NCBI GenBank assembly: GCA_003445795.1 | Contig: DMCN01000092.1 | Coordinates: forward strand, 7,125-28,577 | Source of the DNA: Gallionellaceae bacterium | Lineage (GTDB): Bacteria; Pseudomonadota; Gammaproteobacteria; Burkholderiales; Gallionellaceae | DNA length: 21,453 nucleotides | Direction of reading: 5' to 3' | In this document: piece after piece, positions 14,901 through 21,453 of the stretch | Position numbering within the stretch: position 1 is the first letter of the stretch | Layout of the letters: each line of letters starts with the position of its first letter | Made by a program: the position numbers and the translations under genes | Notes under the pieces: generated by a model | What the model was told of the DNA's origin: nothing | The model's database searches: none | What the model saw: only the letters and a program-made list of their open reading frames with translations

Positions 14901-15898
14901 CACATCGTCAACACGATCTTGCCGATCATGCCGCCCACCTCGATCAAACGGTGCGCCTCGGGGGCCTGTTCCAGCGGCAGGCGGTGGGATACCTGAACAC
15001 TTAATTGCCCTGCATCCACCAGCTCGGCGGCCTGCTCCAGTATCTTGCGCTGGCGGATGCGATCCTCGTCCATGTGCATGACTTGTGGCGTGAGCATCAG
15101 CTCGAAGCTCAGGCTGAGATTGCGCAGCCGTGCCTTTTGCGTGTCGGCCAGCGACATGGCAGTAGAGAGGATGCTGACCACATGGCCTGCGACACGCGCG
15201 GCATCGAGCGATTTGAGGAAAGTCTCGCCGCCCACCGTGTCGAACACCACATCCGCACCTTTGCCGCCAGCCCAATCCAGGGTCTCCTGCACAAAATCCT
15301 GTGTCTTGTAGTTGATGATCTTTTCCGCCCCGAGGCTGCGTGCGATCTCGGCTTTGTGCTCGTCGCTCACAGTCACCGCGACATGAGCGCCGAGATGGCG
15401 GGCAATCTGTACGGCCATCTGCCCCACACCGCCCGCCGCGGCATGGATGAGTACGGTCTGCCCGGCTTGTAGATGGGCGCGCTTGACCAGCGCCTCCCAC
15501 GCGGTGATGAACACCAGCGGCATGGCGGCACTGTCTTGCAGGCTCATGCGGGCAGGTTTCTGCGCGCAGTAGTCCTCGTGCAACGTGGCAAACTCGGCAT
15601 AACTTCCAGGCTCGTCGCCAAAACCGCCGTTGCAGTAGAACACCTCGTCGCCGACCTTGAAACGCGCGACCTTGGCGCCGACGGCTTCGACCACGCCAGC
15701 CCCGTCGCAACCGAGGATGGCGGGCAGCTTGTCGGGGTAGTAAGCGGGCTTGGCACGCAGCTTGGTGTCCACCGGGTTAACCCCTGCGGCGGCAAGCTTG
15801 ACGCGGATGTGGTGTGGCGAGGGCAACTCCGGCTTGGGTATGTCGCGCAGTTGCAGGACTTCGGTGCCGCCGGGGGCGATGGCGAGGATGGCTTTCAT
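14900..15898 (-). CDS. Zinc-independent quinone oxidoreductase-like MDR protein
   Basis: A soluble NADPH-dependent reductase of the medium-chain dehydrogenase/reductase superfamily, quinone-oxidoreductase branch. The product (332 residues from the ATG at 15898) has the GroES-like N-terminal domain with GVNPVDTKLR and GCDGAGVVEAVG. It then has the nucleotide-binding motif HAAAGGVGQMAVQIA and ends with the family's RLPLEQAPEAHRLIE and GKIVL. The zinc ligands of alcohol dehydrogenases are lacking. An in-frame GTG at 15910 would add MSIA. I prefer 15898 because MKAI is the usual start; neither has a strong ribosome-binding site. It heads the chain with tatD and tcdA through a TGATG overlap and diverges from aroC. 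The true substrate is unknown. Confidence 0.87.
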   Translation of the reverse strand: MKAILAIAPGGTEVLQLRDIPKPELPSPHHIRVKLAAAGVNPVDTKLRAKPAYYPDKLPAILGCDGAGVVEAVGAKVARFKVGDEVFYCNGGFGDEPGSYAEFATLHEDYCAQKPARMSLQDSAAMPLVFITAWEALVKRAHLQAGQTVLIHAAAGGVGQMAVQIARHLGAHVAVTVSDEHKAEIARSLGAEKIINYKTQDFVQETLDWAGGKGADVVFDTVGGETFLKSLDAARVAGHVVSILSTAMSLADTQKARLRNLSLSFELMLTPQVMHMDEDRIRQRKILEQAAELVDAGQLSVQVSHRLPLEQAPEAHRLIEVGGMIGKIVLTM

Positions 15899-15927
15899 GG
15901 CGATACTCACGAGTAAGCGGGGTAGGT

Positions 15928-15936
15928 TGCTATGTT
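15928..15936 (+). promoter_or_regulatory. Possible extended -10 of aroC
   Basis: TGCTATGTT: TGn extension (15928-15930) plus TATGTT (15931-15936, 4 of 6 matches). It lies in the short divergent space between the oxidoreductase gene and aroC. Transcription would begin near 15943, with a 27-nt leader. No -35 match is seen. Confidence 0.35.
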
Positions 15937-15969
15937 AAACTTCATGCACTCTTTAAGCGAGACAACATC

Positions 15970-17064
15970 ATGTCTGGAAACACATTCGGCACCCTCTTCA
16001 CCGTCACCTCCTTCGGCGAATCGCACGGCGCGGCCATCGGCTGCATCGTCGACGGTTGTCCTCCCGGGATGGAGCTGAGCGCGGAATACATCCAGACCGA
16101 CCTCGACCGCCGCAAACCCGGCACCTCGCGCCACGTCACCCAGCGCCGCGAATCGGACACGGTGGAGATACTGTCCGGCGTATTCGAAGGCAAGACCACC
16201 GGCACCCCCATCGCGCTGCTGATCCGCAACGAAGACCAGCGCAGCAAGGACTACGGCAACATCGCCGACACCTTCCGCCCCGGCCACGCCGACTACACCT
16301 ACTGGCAGAAATACGGCATCCGCGACTATCGCGGCGGCGGCCGTGCCTCGGCACGCGAAACGGCAGGCCGCGTGGCGGCAGGCGCCATCGCCAAGAAATG
16401 GCTGCACGAGACCTACGGCGTCTCCGTGCGCGGCTACATGATGCAACTGGGCGAGATCGAGATCCCCTTCAAGAGCTGGGCGGATGTGCACGAGGACGGC
16501 AACAGCTTCTTCATCGCCGACGCGACCTATGTCGCGCAACTGGAAGACTACATGGACGCCCTGCGCAAATCCGGCGATTCCATCGGCGCGAAACTCGCCG
16601 TGGTGGCGCACAACGTGCCGGTGGGCTGGGGCGAACCGGTGTTCGACCGCCTCGATGCCGACATCGCGCATGCACTGATGGGTATCAACGCGGTGAAAGC
16701 CGTGGAGATTGGTGCGGGCTTTAATTGCGTGACACAGAAGGGCCGCGAGCATGGCGACGAACTCACGCCGCAAGGTTTTTTATCGAACAACGCGGGCGGC
16801 ATTCTCGGTGGTATTTCTACCGGGCAGGATATCGTCGCGCACTACGCGATCAAGCCGACTTCGAGTATCCGTATCGAGCGCAACTCCATCAACAAGGCGG
16901 GGGAGGCGGTGAAGGTTTCTACCGAAGGCAGGCATGATCCCTGTGTTGGTATTCGCGCTACGCCGATCGCGGAGGCGATGGTGGCGTTGGTGTTGATTGA
17001 TCATGCATTGCGCAATCGGGGGCAGAATGGGGATGTGGTTTGTGAGACGGTGAAGTTGCGGTAG
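15970..17064 (+). CDS. aroC: Chorismate synthase
   Basis: It catalyses the last step of the shikimate pathway, converting 5-enolpyruvylshikimate-3-phosphate to chorismate with reduced FMN as cofactor, in the cytosol. The 364-residue product is full length for the family. It carries all three signatures: GESHGAAIGCIVDGCPPG from residue 16, the central GGGRASARETAGRVAAGA, and RHDPCVGIRATPIAEAM near the end. The frame is open well upstream, but the ATG at 15970 gives the conserved opening MSGNTFGTLFTVTSFGESHG; the earlier codons run through the divergent neighbour. Codon use changes sharply in the last third: before about 16.7 kb codons end mostly in C, while the final 38 codons use TTG for every Leu and many T or G endings. 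Confidence 0.97.
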   Translation: MSGNTFGTLFTVTSFGESHGAAIGCIVDGCPPGMELSAEYIQTDLDRRKPGTSRHVTQRRESDTVEILSGVFEGKTTGTPIALLIRNEDQRSKDYGNIADTFRPGHADYTYWQKYGIRDYRGGGRASARETAGRVAAGAIAKKWLHETYGVSVRGYMMQLGEIEIPFKSWADVHEDGNSFFIADATYVAQLEDYMDALRKSGDSIGAKLAVVAHNVPVGWGEPVFDRLDADIAHALMGINAVKAVEIGAGFNCVTQKGREHGDELTPQGFLSNNAGGILGGISTGQDIVAHYAIKPTSSIRIERNSINKAGEAVKVSTEGRHDPCVGIRATPIAEAMVALVLIDHALRNRGQNGDVVCETVKLR

Positions 17065-17072
17065 GCATCAAG

Positions 17073-17600
17073 ATGCCATACATGCGAGTGTGGAGGTGGA
17101 AACTTGCTAGTGCTTCGTTACAGCAGGTCGAACCCAACCTTGTCATCACTATTCTGATTCTCGGGAAAATTGATCAGGACCTATATGTAAGTGATCAAAG
17201 ACATCGTGAGCTTGGAAAGAATCCACAAGCGGGAAAATTGGATGAGTTGGCAGAAGTCGGAGGTAGCATCGGCCTTTCCCATTTATGGATATTGGGAGCA
17301 TATGAAGCTATACGTACAATAGATCAACGATTCCGCGAGTTTGGGGCAGCGGCAGAGAATCGAAAGAAAGCTAGTGTCGATTTAAAGCATTCCTACGAAC
17401 GTTTACGAATCCCACTTGCAAAGCTCGAACCATCGAGTCGTCACAAGGCAACCGACTACGCGTTTGCGCATCCCGGAATTGATGATGAGCGTGGGATTGC
17501 ATGGGAGGTTGCGAAGGGCGTTGTTATTTCGAGGTCCCAGCTTTCAGACGAATTTCTAGAATTTCTAGAGAGATTGCACAACGGAACAATCACAAATTAG
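17073..17600 (+). CDS. Orphan AT-rich hypothetical protein, 175 residues
   Basis: I do not recognise this protein. The frame starts 9 bp after aroC and runs to TAG 17598-17600. Base composition is clearly poorer in G+C than all other genes here, and codon use differs, which suggests recent acquisition. The product looks mainly helical and soluble. A central segment SHLWILGAYEAIRTIDQRF (about 69-87) is amphipathic, followed by a charged helix with ENRKKASVDLKHSYERLR. The last part is acidic (SDEFLEFLERL). No catalytic motif is evident. HEPN-like folds came to mind from the helical Arg/His pattern, but no R-x4-6-H motif is present. The start is uncertain: ATG 17073 or 17082, neither with a clear ribosome-binding site. 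No partner gene lies beside it; structured repeats follow. Confidence 0.6.
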   Translation: MPYMRVWRWKLASASLQQVEPNLVITILILGKIDQDLYVSDQRHRELGKNPQAGKLDELAEVGGSIGLSHLWILGAYEAIRTIDQRFREFGAAAENRKKASVDLKHSYERLRIPLAKLEPSSRHKATDYAFAHPGIDDERGIAWEVAKGVVISRSQLSDEFLEFLERLHNGTITN

Positions 17601-17609
17601 CCAGCGTAG

Positions 17610-17669
17610 GGCGCAATAACCAACGGGCATTGCGCCGCATGGATTTAAAGCCCCCAGATGGCGTTGGTT
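17610..17669. repeat. Interleaved inverted repeats after the orphan gene
   Basis: GGCGCAAT (17610-17617) pairs with ATTGCGCC (17629-17636) around an 11-base loop. Within that loop AACCAACG (17618-17625) pairs with CGTTGGTT (17662-17669). The order a-b-a'-b' means the two helices are nested in pseudoknot order. The first hairpin can form from either strand, lies between two convergent genes and has no T-run, so it is not a typical terminator. Confidence 0.7.
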
Positions 17670-17700
17670 TTGAATTTGAAGATTAGCGGGCTTCGCCCAT

Positions 17701-17743
17701 CCTTCGACAAGCCTGTCCTGAGCAACGTCGAAGGGCTCAGGAC
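17701..17743. repeat. Dispersed intergenic repeat with interleaved palindromes
   Basis: CCTTCGAC (17701-17708) pairs with GTCGAAGG (17727-17734), and GTCCTGAGC (17715-17723) pairs with GCTCAGGAC (17735-17743). The pairs are interleaved a-b-a'-b' with a 6-base and a 3-base gap and none between a' and b'. From memory, elements of the form CTTCGACAAGC...GCTCAGGACGAACGG are repeated between genes in many proteobacterial genomes. Here it sits between convergent genes, the usual position for REP-like elements. The preceding GGGCTTCGCCC (17688-17698) adds a small hairpin. Confidence 0.75.
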
Positions 17744-17768
17744 GAACGGTCTGGCGGGGGGTACAAAA

Positions 17769-19412
17769 CTATTCCTTCACTCTCCGATACAACCTGAACC
17801 TCTCCTTCGTATCACCCTTACGCCCGCCTTCCCACATCTTCTCCCACCCGATCTCGTCCTCGATGGGCTTGGCGATGCGATCGCCCTGCACCAGCAGCAG
17901 GTCGCAGACGTTTGACGCGTTGCGCTTGGGGTTGAGGTTGCCGAAGTACTGCAGCATGGCGCGCTGGCTGTCGCCGATGCGCACGCCGGCGATGCATTTG
18001 TATTTCTTCGGCAGGTTCTCTTTCAAATCGTCGACCATGTGACGATAGCTCTTGCCGGTGTCGAGCCAGGGCAGCCAGATGGTCATCAGCAGTATCCAAA
18101 GCAGGGTGACGCTGGCGGCCCAATTGATGAGCGAGCGGCGCACGGAGCGACCGACTCGCCACACCAGCACGATCCACAGTACGGTCGCGGTGACGGCGAT
18201 CCAGAACGGGGTGGCGTAGAAATCGGGCTCGAAGCCGGGTTGGTAGTCTTTCAGCCAGTGGGTGATCTTGGCGTTGTTGTTCAGCAGCAAGCCGGCCCAA
18301 CCCCACCACAGCGCGATGGCGAGCATGGCGAAGGTCATGATGCCGAACCAGTCGAGCGCGTTCGCTGCGCCGCGGCGCAGGGTGGAGAGCGAGGCGGTGG
18401 CGAGCAGGGCGATCGGCAGCAGCATAGGCAGGGCGAACACTTCCTTGATGTCCGGCACGATGCTCAGGGTGACGAGCATGACGATGAAGCTGACCAGCAG
18501 CAGCTGGAATTCGGCCTGATGCCAGACTCTCTTGCGTGCTTCCCACACCGCCCAGGCGGCGAGTGGCAGCGCGGGCCAAGCCAGCCACGGCAATATCTTC
18601 ACGTAGTAGAAAACGTCGCTGTAATCGCCGCCTTTGACGAAACCCAGCCAGCGTCCGATGTTGAGCGTCCACATCCATTCGACGAACAGTTGCGGCGAGT
18701 GCTGGAACAGCAGCCATGGCCATACCGTGAGCAACGGAAGTGCACAGACGATGGCGATGCCGACAGTGGTCAGGAAAGCGCGCGTGCGCCATTCGCGGAA
18801 GCTCAGCAGCGCAAGACTGATGAGCAGGAACAGGATGGGGGCGATGAAGCCCTTGCTGAGGAAGCCGATACCGATGCCGATGCCCATCAGCAAGCCGGCG
18901 AGCCAGGGGCGGCGCAGGCTGAGGGCATAGGCGTAGATCATCATGGCGCAACCGGCGAGCAGTGCATTATCGGTGATGATCTCGTGCGCGCGCACCAGCA
19001 TGCCGAGGCAGCCGATCAGGGCGATGGCGGCAGGCCAGCCACGGTTCTCGCCGAATAGCTCGCGGCCGCTCAGGCCGACGAAGAGCATGGTCAGTGCAAT
19101 GTAGAAGCCGCTCGCGAGGCGAGCGCCGTCATGCAACGGCAGGATGGGCGCGAAGAGTTTCGCGAAGATGGCCGCCGTCCAGTAGTACAGCGGCGGCTTG
19201 TCCATGTAGGGCTCGCCCGCCAGCGTGGGTACGATCCAATCGTGGTTCTGGATGATGTGATAGATCAGGCCGAAGCTGTAGGCCTCGTCCGGCTTCCATG
19301 GGTCGTGCCCGACGAGTCCGGTGAGCAGCCACACCACGCACAGCAAGAGCAGGAATCCCGCCTTGATCGGGGTGATCTCGGGTTCTTTCAGTTTCGTGTA
19401 GTAGGCGTACAT
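17769..19412 (-). CDS. Membrane glycosyltransferase, GT39/ArnT-like
   Basis: A multi-pass inner-membrane GT-C enzyme that transfers a sugar from a polyprenyl-phosphate donor to a periplasmic acceptor such as lipid A or protein. The 547-residue product begins with a membrane helix (about 15-34), then the first periplasmic loop with the catalytic acidic pair D42-E43 in PDEAYSFGL and the D71-KPPLYYW motif seen in ArnT and related proteins. About ten further hydrophobic segments follow, and then a soluble C-terminal domain of about 110 residues. The donor and acceptor cannot be read from sequence; no arn operon is adjacent, so aminoarabinose transfer is not supported. It lies 7 bp after the M48 protease gene and is probably co-transcribed. 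Downstream (17601-17768) are repeats rather than a clear terminator. Confidence 0.85.
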   Translation of the reverse strand: MYAYYTKLKEPEITPIKAGFLLLLCVVWLLTGLVGHDPWKPDEAYSFGLIYHIIQNHDWIVPTLAGEPYMDKPPLYYWTAAIFAKLFAPILPLHDGARLASGFYIALTMLFVGLSGRELFGENRGWPAAIALIGCLGMLVRAHEIITDNALLAGCAMMIYAYALSLRRPWLAGLLMGIGIGIGFLSKGFIAPILFLLISLALLSFREWRTRAFLTTVGIAIVCALPLLTVWPWLLFQHSPQLFVEWMWTLNIGRWLGFVKGGDYSDVFYYVKILPWLAWPALPLAAWAVWEARKRVWHQAEFQLLLVSFIVMLVTLSIVPDIKEVFALPMLLPIALLATASLSTLRRGAANALDWFGIMTFAMLAIALWWGWAGLLLNNNAKITHWLKDYQPGFEPDFYATPFWIAVTATVLWIVLVWRVGRSVRRSLINWAASVTLLWILLMTIWLPWLDTGKSYRHMVDDLKENLPKKYKCIAGVRIGDSQRAMLQYFGNLNPKRNASNVCDLLLVQGDRIAKPIEDEIGWEKMWEGGRKGDTKERFRLYRRVKE

Positions 19413-19419
19413 CCGTTTA

Positions 19420-20847
19420 TTATTCGATGATCTTGAGTGTCTGTCCGACTATCGGTTCGCCTGTGGGGTACTGCGCATTGATGAGACGCAGGTAACTTTC
19501 CGCATTCTTACCTAATGGCGAGCGTTGCGCCAGTTTTGCGTAGCTCTCGCCCTTCTGCGCAGTGACGAGTCTGATGGTCAGCGGCTTGATCGATTTCTTC
19601 TCGTCGTCGGTCAATACATGGAAGCTGCGTATCGTTTCCTTCATCGCGCTGCGTTGCGCCTCCAGTGTCGCGGTGGTCTTGGCATTGCCCACGATGTGGA
19701 ACGCCTTGCGGTCGAAATAGACAATGCCGAGCACGACCTTGCCGGTGTCGCCGATGGCGGCATGTAGTTGTTCGATCTCCAGCGTTTCGATGCGGGCGTC
19801 GTTGCCCAGCACGCGGCGGGTATATTCGGTGACATTGCCGATGGGCTTGTCGTCGATCTTCAATTGGATCGCGGCATCGACCTGGGGGCTGAGGGCGACA
19901 AGCTGGGTGGTCGAGTTCTTCACGTTCCAGCCAGGCGGGAACGTGAGCGCGATGCCGAGGTCTTTGTGCATGAAGCGGTTGTCGCGCACGATGCCTTCCT
20001 CGATGCTGTCGTTGAACACCATGCCTTCGGTCTGCTTTAAGAATTCACTTCTGCCCTCTCTGGGTTCGGCGACGGTCAGGCTGCCGGCCTCGCCTACAAC
20101 CTGCTGCAGGCGCGTGTCATTGTCGGGGTGGGTGGCGAAGGTGCCGTGATAGCGGCGCGGCTCGCGCCCTTCCTGTTTGGCGAGCTCGGCATCGAGCAAC
20201 TCCTGGTTCTTCAGCACACCGACCACGCGGATCATCGCCTGCGGGTCGTATGAGGTGCGCGCCAGATATTGGGCGCCGAGACGGTCGGATTCCAGTTCAT
20301 GCTCGCGTCCGTAGCCGGAGAGCAAGGCGCCGCCCATCAGGTTTGAGAGGTCATGCCCCAGCTGGGTGTTGAGTTCGGGCACGAAGATGGAGGCGATGGA
20401 GATGCCGAGGTTGGCGGCCTGCGCCGCGCTTTGCTGGCGCACGCCGTGGCGCGCGGTGACATGGCCGACCTCGTGCCCCAGCACAGCTGCCATCTCGGCT
20501 TCGGAGTTCAGATAGGCGAGGATGCCGCGCGTGATATAGACGTAACCGCCGGGCAGGGCGAAAGCGTTGATCTCGGGTGAGTCGAGTACGGTGAAACGGT
20601 AACGGATGTTGGGGCGGTGGCTGTGTTCGGCGACTTTCTGACCGACACGGTTGACATAGCTTTGCAGGGTGGGGTTGGCGTAGACCTTGTATTGCTTGCG
20701 CACCTCGGCATCCGACGAGCGGCCCAGCGCGATCTCCTGCGATTCCGACATCATCACGAAATCTTTTTCCCCGCTGACGGGGTTGGTGGCGCAGCCGCCC
20801 AGCAGCAGGGCGGCGATGACGATCAGCGGTGTGCAGAGCTTGTACAT
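19420..20847 (-). CDS. M48-family metalloprotease lipoprotein with extended C-terminus
   Basis: A zinc endopeptidase predicted to be lipid-anchored in the envelope, probably at the outer membrane facing the periplasm, where relatives (LoiP, BepA) act in protein quality control. The 475-residue product has a lipoprotein signal with lipobox LGGC, lipidation at C19. The M48 core carries HEVGH (125-129) and the third ligand E184 in EHELESDRLGA. Residues after about 260 are not the TPR repeats of BepA. The last 50 residues (RLVTAQKGESYAKLAQRSPL to QTLKIIE) resemble a LysM-like module, as in proteins that bind cell wall, but this is tentative. The upstream ribosome-binding site is weak. It precedes the glycosyltransferase gene by 7 bp and follows the rpmE terminator. 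Confidence 0.9.
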   Translation of the reverse strand: MYKLCTPLIVIAALLLGGCATNPVSGEKDFVMMSESQEIALGRSSDAEVRKQYKVYANPTLQSYVNRVGQKVAEHSHRPNIRYRFTVLDSPEINAFALPGGYVYITRGILAYLNSEAEMAAVLGHEVGHVTARHGVRQQSAAQAANLGISIASIFVPELNTQLGHDLSNLMGGALLSGYGREHELESDRLGAQYLARTSYDPQAMIRVVGVLKNQELLDAELAKQEGREPRRYHGTFATHPDNDTRLQQVVGEAGSLTVAEPREGRSEFLKQTEGMVFNDSIEEGIVRDNRFMHKDLGIALTFPPGWNVKNSTTQLVALSPQVDAAIQLKIDDKPIGNVTEYTRRVLGNDARIETLEIEQLHAAIGDTGKVVLGIVYFDRKAFHIVGNAKTTATLEAQRSAMKETIRSFHVLTDDEKKSIKPLTIRLVTAQKGESYAKLAQRSPLGKNAESYLRLINAQYPTGEPIVGQTLKIIE

Positions 20848-20866
20848 GTTGTCGATCCGGAAAAGA

Positions 20867-20890
20867 AAAAGGCAGCCTTCGCTGCCTTTT
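20867..20890 (-). terminator. Intrinsic terminator of rpmE
   Basis: On the minus strand, AAAAGGCAGC, loop GAAG, then GCTGCCTTTT form a perfect 10-bp stem, and the T-rich run continues as TTTTTCTTTT. It lies 26 bases after the rpmE stop and just upstream of the M48 gene. Confidence 0.9.
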
Positions 20891-20915
20891 GATCTCTGTG
20901 CCTAACGAAGTTCCA

Positions 20916-21137
20916 TCAAGCGGCGGTTTTGCCTGCTGTGCCGTACTTGCTGCGGAACTTCTCGATGCGGCCAGCGGTGTCCACGATCTTCTGTGTGCCG
21001 GTGTAGAACGGGTGGCACTCGGAACAGACTTCAACGTGCAGTTCCGATTTGCTCATGGTGGAGCGGGTGGCGAACTTGTTGCCGCAGCTGCATGTCACTG
21101 CGATCTCTTTGTACTCTGGGTGAATGGCGGCTTTCAT
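20916..21137 (-). CDS. rpmE: Ribosomal protein L31, zinc-binding type
   Basis: A 73-residue protein of the large ribosomal subunit that also bridges to the small subunit. It is the zinc-binding (C+) form, with C16 and C18 in TCSCGNKF and C38 and C41 in VCSECHPFYTG. The opening MKAAIHPEY and the segment HPFYTGTQKIVDTAGRIEKF are diagnostic. AAGGA (minus strand, about 9-13 bases upstream) is the ribosome-binding site. It has its own promoter and terminator and thus forms a single-gene unit. As the Zn-dependent form, it would normally be swapped for a zinc-free paralogue under zinc shortage; none is in this window. Confidence 0.97.
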   Translation of the reverse strand: MKAAIHPEYKEIAVTCSCGNKFATRSTMSKSELHVEVCSECHPFYTGTQKIVDTAGRIEKFRSKYGTAGKTAA

Positions 21138-21202
21138 TTTGTCTTCCTTGCTAAAGTTGGGCGCGGCATTTGTACGCGCACGGATACCGATTAAGGGCGC
21201 GC

Positions 21203-21231
21203 ATTATCCATAAAAATAGGGGGTTGGGCAA
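21203..21231 (-). promoter_or_regulatory. Sigma70-type promoter of rpmE
   Basis: On the minus strand, TTGCCC (21226-21231, 4 of 6 matches to TTGACA) is separated by exactly 17 bp from GATAAT (21203-21208, 5 of 6). GCGCGCC follows as a G+C-rich discriminator and early transcribed region. Transcription near 21196 would leave a leader of about 60 nt. Confidence 0.6.
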
Positions 21232-21242
21232 ATCCTTTTCGG

Positions 21243-21259
21243 AGGGCGGATTACGCCCT
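21243..21259. repeat. Small hairpin in the rpmE-tRNA intergenic region
   Basis: AGGGCG (21243-21248), loop GATTA, CGCCCT (21254-21259). It belongs to the 21138-21410 region, which otherwise holds the rpmE promoter, a perfect 10-base palindrome CTGATATCAG (21326-21335) and the tRNA promoter. No T-run follows, and the function is unknown. Confidence 0.4.
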
Positions 21260-21365
21260 GTGGATAGGGGCTGAACGCCATCGCAGCAGGGCGCGGCGGT
21301 AACAACCTAATATATAGGCAACGAACTGATATCAGCGAAACCTGCGTTCCGTATCCAAACTCTTG

Positions 21366-21394
21366 TTGACGGCACTGCGGTACTTCTGTAGAGT
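21366..21394 (+). promoter_or_regulatory. Promoter of the initiator tRNA gene
   Basis: TTGACG (21366-21371, 5 of 6 matches) and TAGAGT (21389-21394, 4 of 6) are separated by 17 bp. The following TCGCCC is a G+C-rich discriminator, typical of stable-RNA promoters subject to stringent control. Transcription near 21401 leaves a leader of about 10 nt before the tRNA. Confidence 0.65.
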
Positions 21395-21410
21395 TCGCCC
21401 CCTTCTCAGA

Positions 21411-21453
21411 CGCGGGGTGGAGCAGTCTGGCAGCTCGTCGGGCTCATAACCCG
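21411..21453 (+). tRNA. Initiator tRNA-fMet (CAT), cut by the window end
   Basis: The sequence starts CGCGGGGTGGAGCAG and continues through the D-loop and GCTC into an anticodon arm TCGGG-CTCATAA-CCCG. Anticodon CAT is at 21445-21447. The three consecutive G:C pairs in the anticodon stem and the C at position 1, which would be unpaired with A72, are the hallmarks of initiator rather than elongator tRNA-Met. The T-arm and the 3' acceptor strand lie beyond the window. Confidence 0.95.

Noticed and set aside
14901..15710. Upstream extension of the tatD frame
   Set aside because: It runs through the oxidoreductase gene in another frame and is Arg-rich and low-complexity. The DTHCH motif six codons after the ATG at 14900 fixes the true start.
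15814..15969. Upstream extension of aroC
   Set aside because: The added 52 residues overlap the divergent gene and do not resemble chorismate synthase; MSGNTFG is the family start.
17701..17743. A full H-type pseudoknot formed by both arm pairs of the dispersed repeat
   Set aside because: There is no base between a' and b' to cross the 8-bp first helix, so both helices cannot form completely at once. Alternating hairpins are more plausible.
1..21453. CRISPR arrays, insertion sequences or phage genes
   Set aside because: No evenly spaced direct repeats, transposase or integrase motifs, or phage structural proteins were seen on either strand.

Overview
The window looks like chromosome from a betaproteobacterium, probably of the Nitrosomonadales/Gallionellaceae kind. 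This is inferred from protein style and G+C-rich codon use; no rRNA is present to settle it. It is mostly conserved housekeeping sequence, with one small accessory patch at about 17.07-17.77 kb.

Layout. The window opens inside an MsbA-type lipid flippase gene (+). Next come an ahpC-type peroxiredoxin with its own promoter and terminator, and a sodium:solute symporter. A three-repeat Pho box then precedes phoB-phoR (+), the phosphate-starvation two-component system. A minus-strand pair converges on phoR with one base between them: a 1274-residue FAD/iron-sulfur oxidoreductase with an N-terminal DUF3683-type region, and a 538-residue protein I do not recognise, tightly coupled to it. Divergent from that pair, thpR, corA and a pyrimidine-dimer glycosylase gene lie closely spaced on the plus strand. 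They meet head-on, with no gap, a minus-strand chain of quinone oxidoreductase-like gene, tatD and tcdA, joined by TGATG and TAATG stop/start overlaps. aroC (+) diverges from that chain.

After aroC the composition drops to AT-rich. An orphan 175-residue ORF is followed by two adjacent blocks of interleaved inverted repeats, the second resembling a widely dispersed proteobacterial intergenic repeat. Then on the minus strand lie rpmE with its own promoter and terminator, an M48 metalloprotease lipoprotein gene, and a GT39/ArnT-like membrane glycosyltransferase gene 7 bp further on. The window ends inside an initiator tRNA-Met gene (+) preceded by a good promoter with a G+C-rich discriminator.

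How the genes fit together. Several act at the envelope (MsbA, symporter, PhoR, CorA, M48 lipoprotein, GT39) and several in stress, repair or RNA maintenance (AhpC, the glycosylase, TatD, ThpR, TcdA). Nothing here is a clear new defence or mobile system. The best leads are the 538-residue partner of the FAD/Fe-S enzyme, the AT-rich orphan with its structured repeats, a glycosylase whose usual Thr nucleophile is absent, and a recurring promoter-like -10 followed by GCGCGCC.
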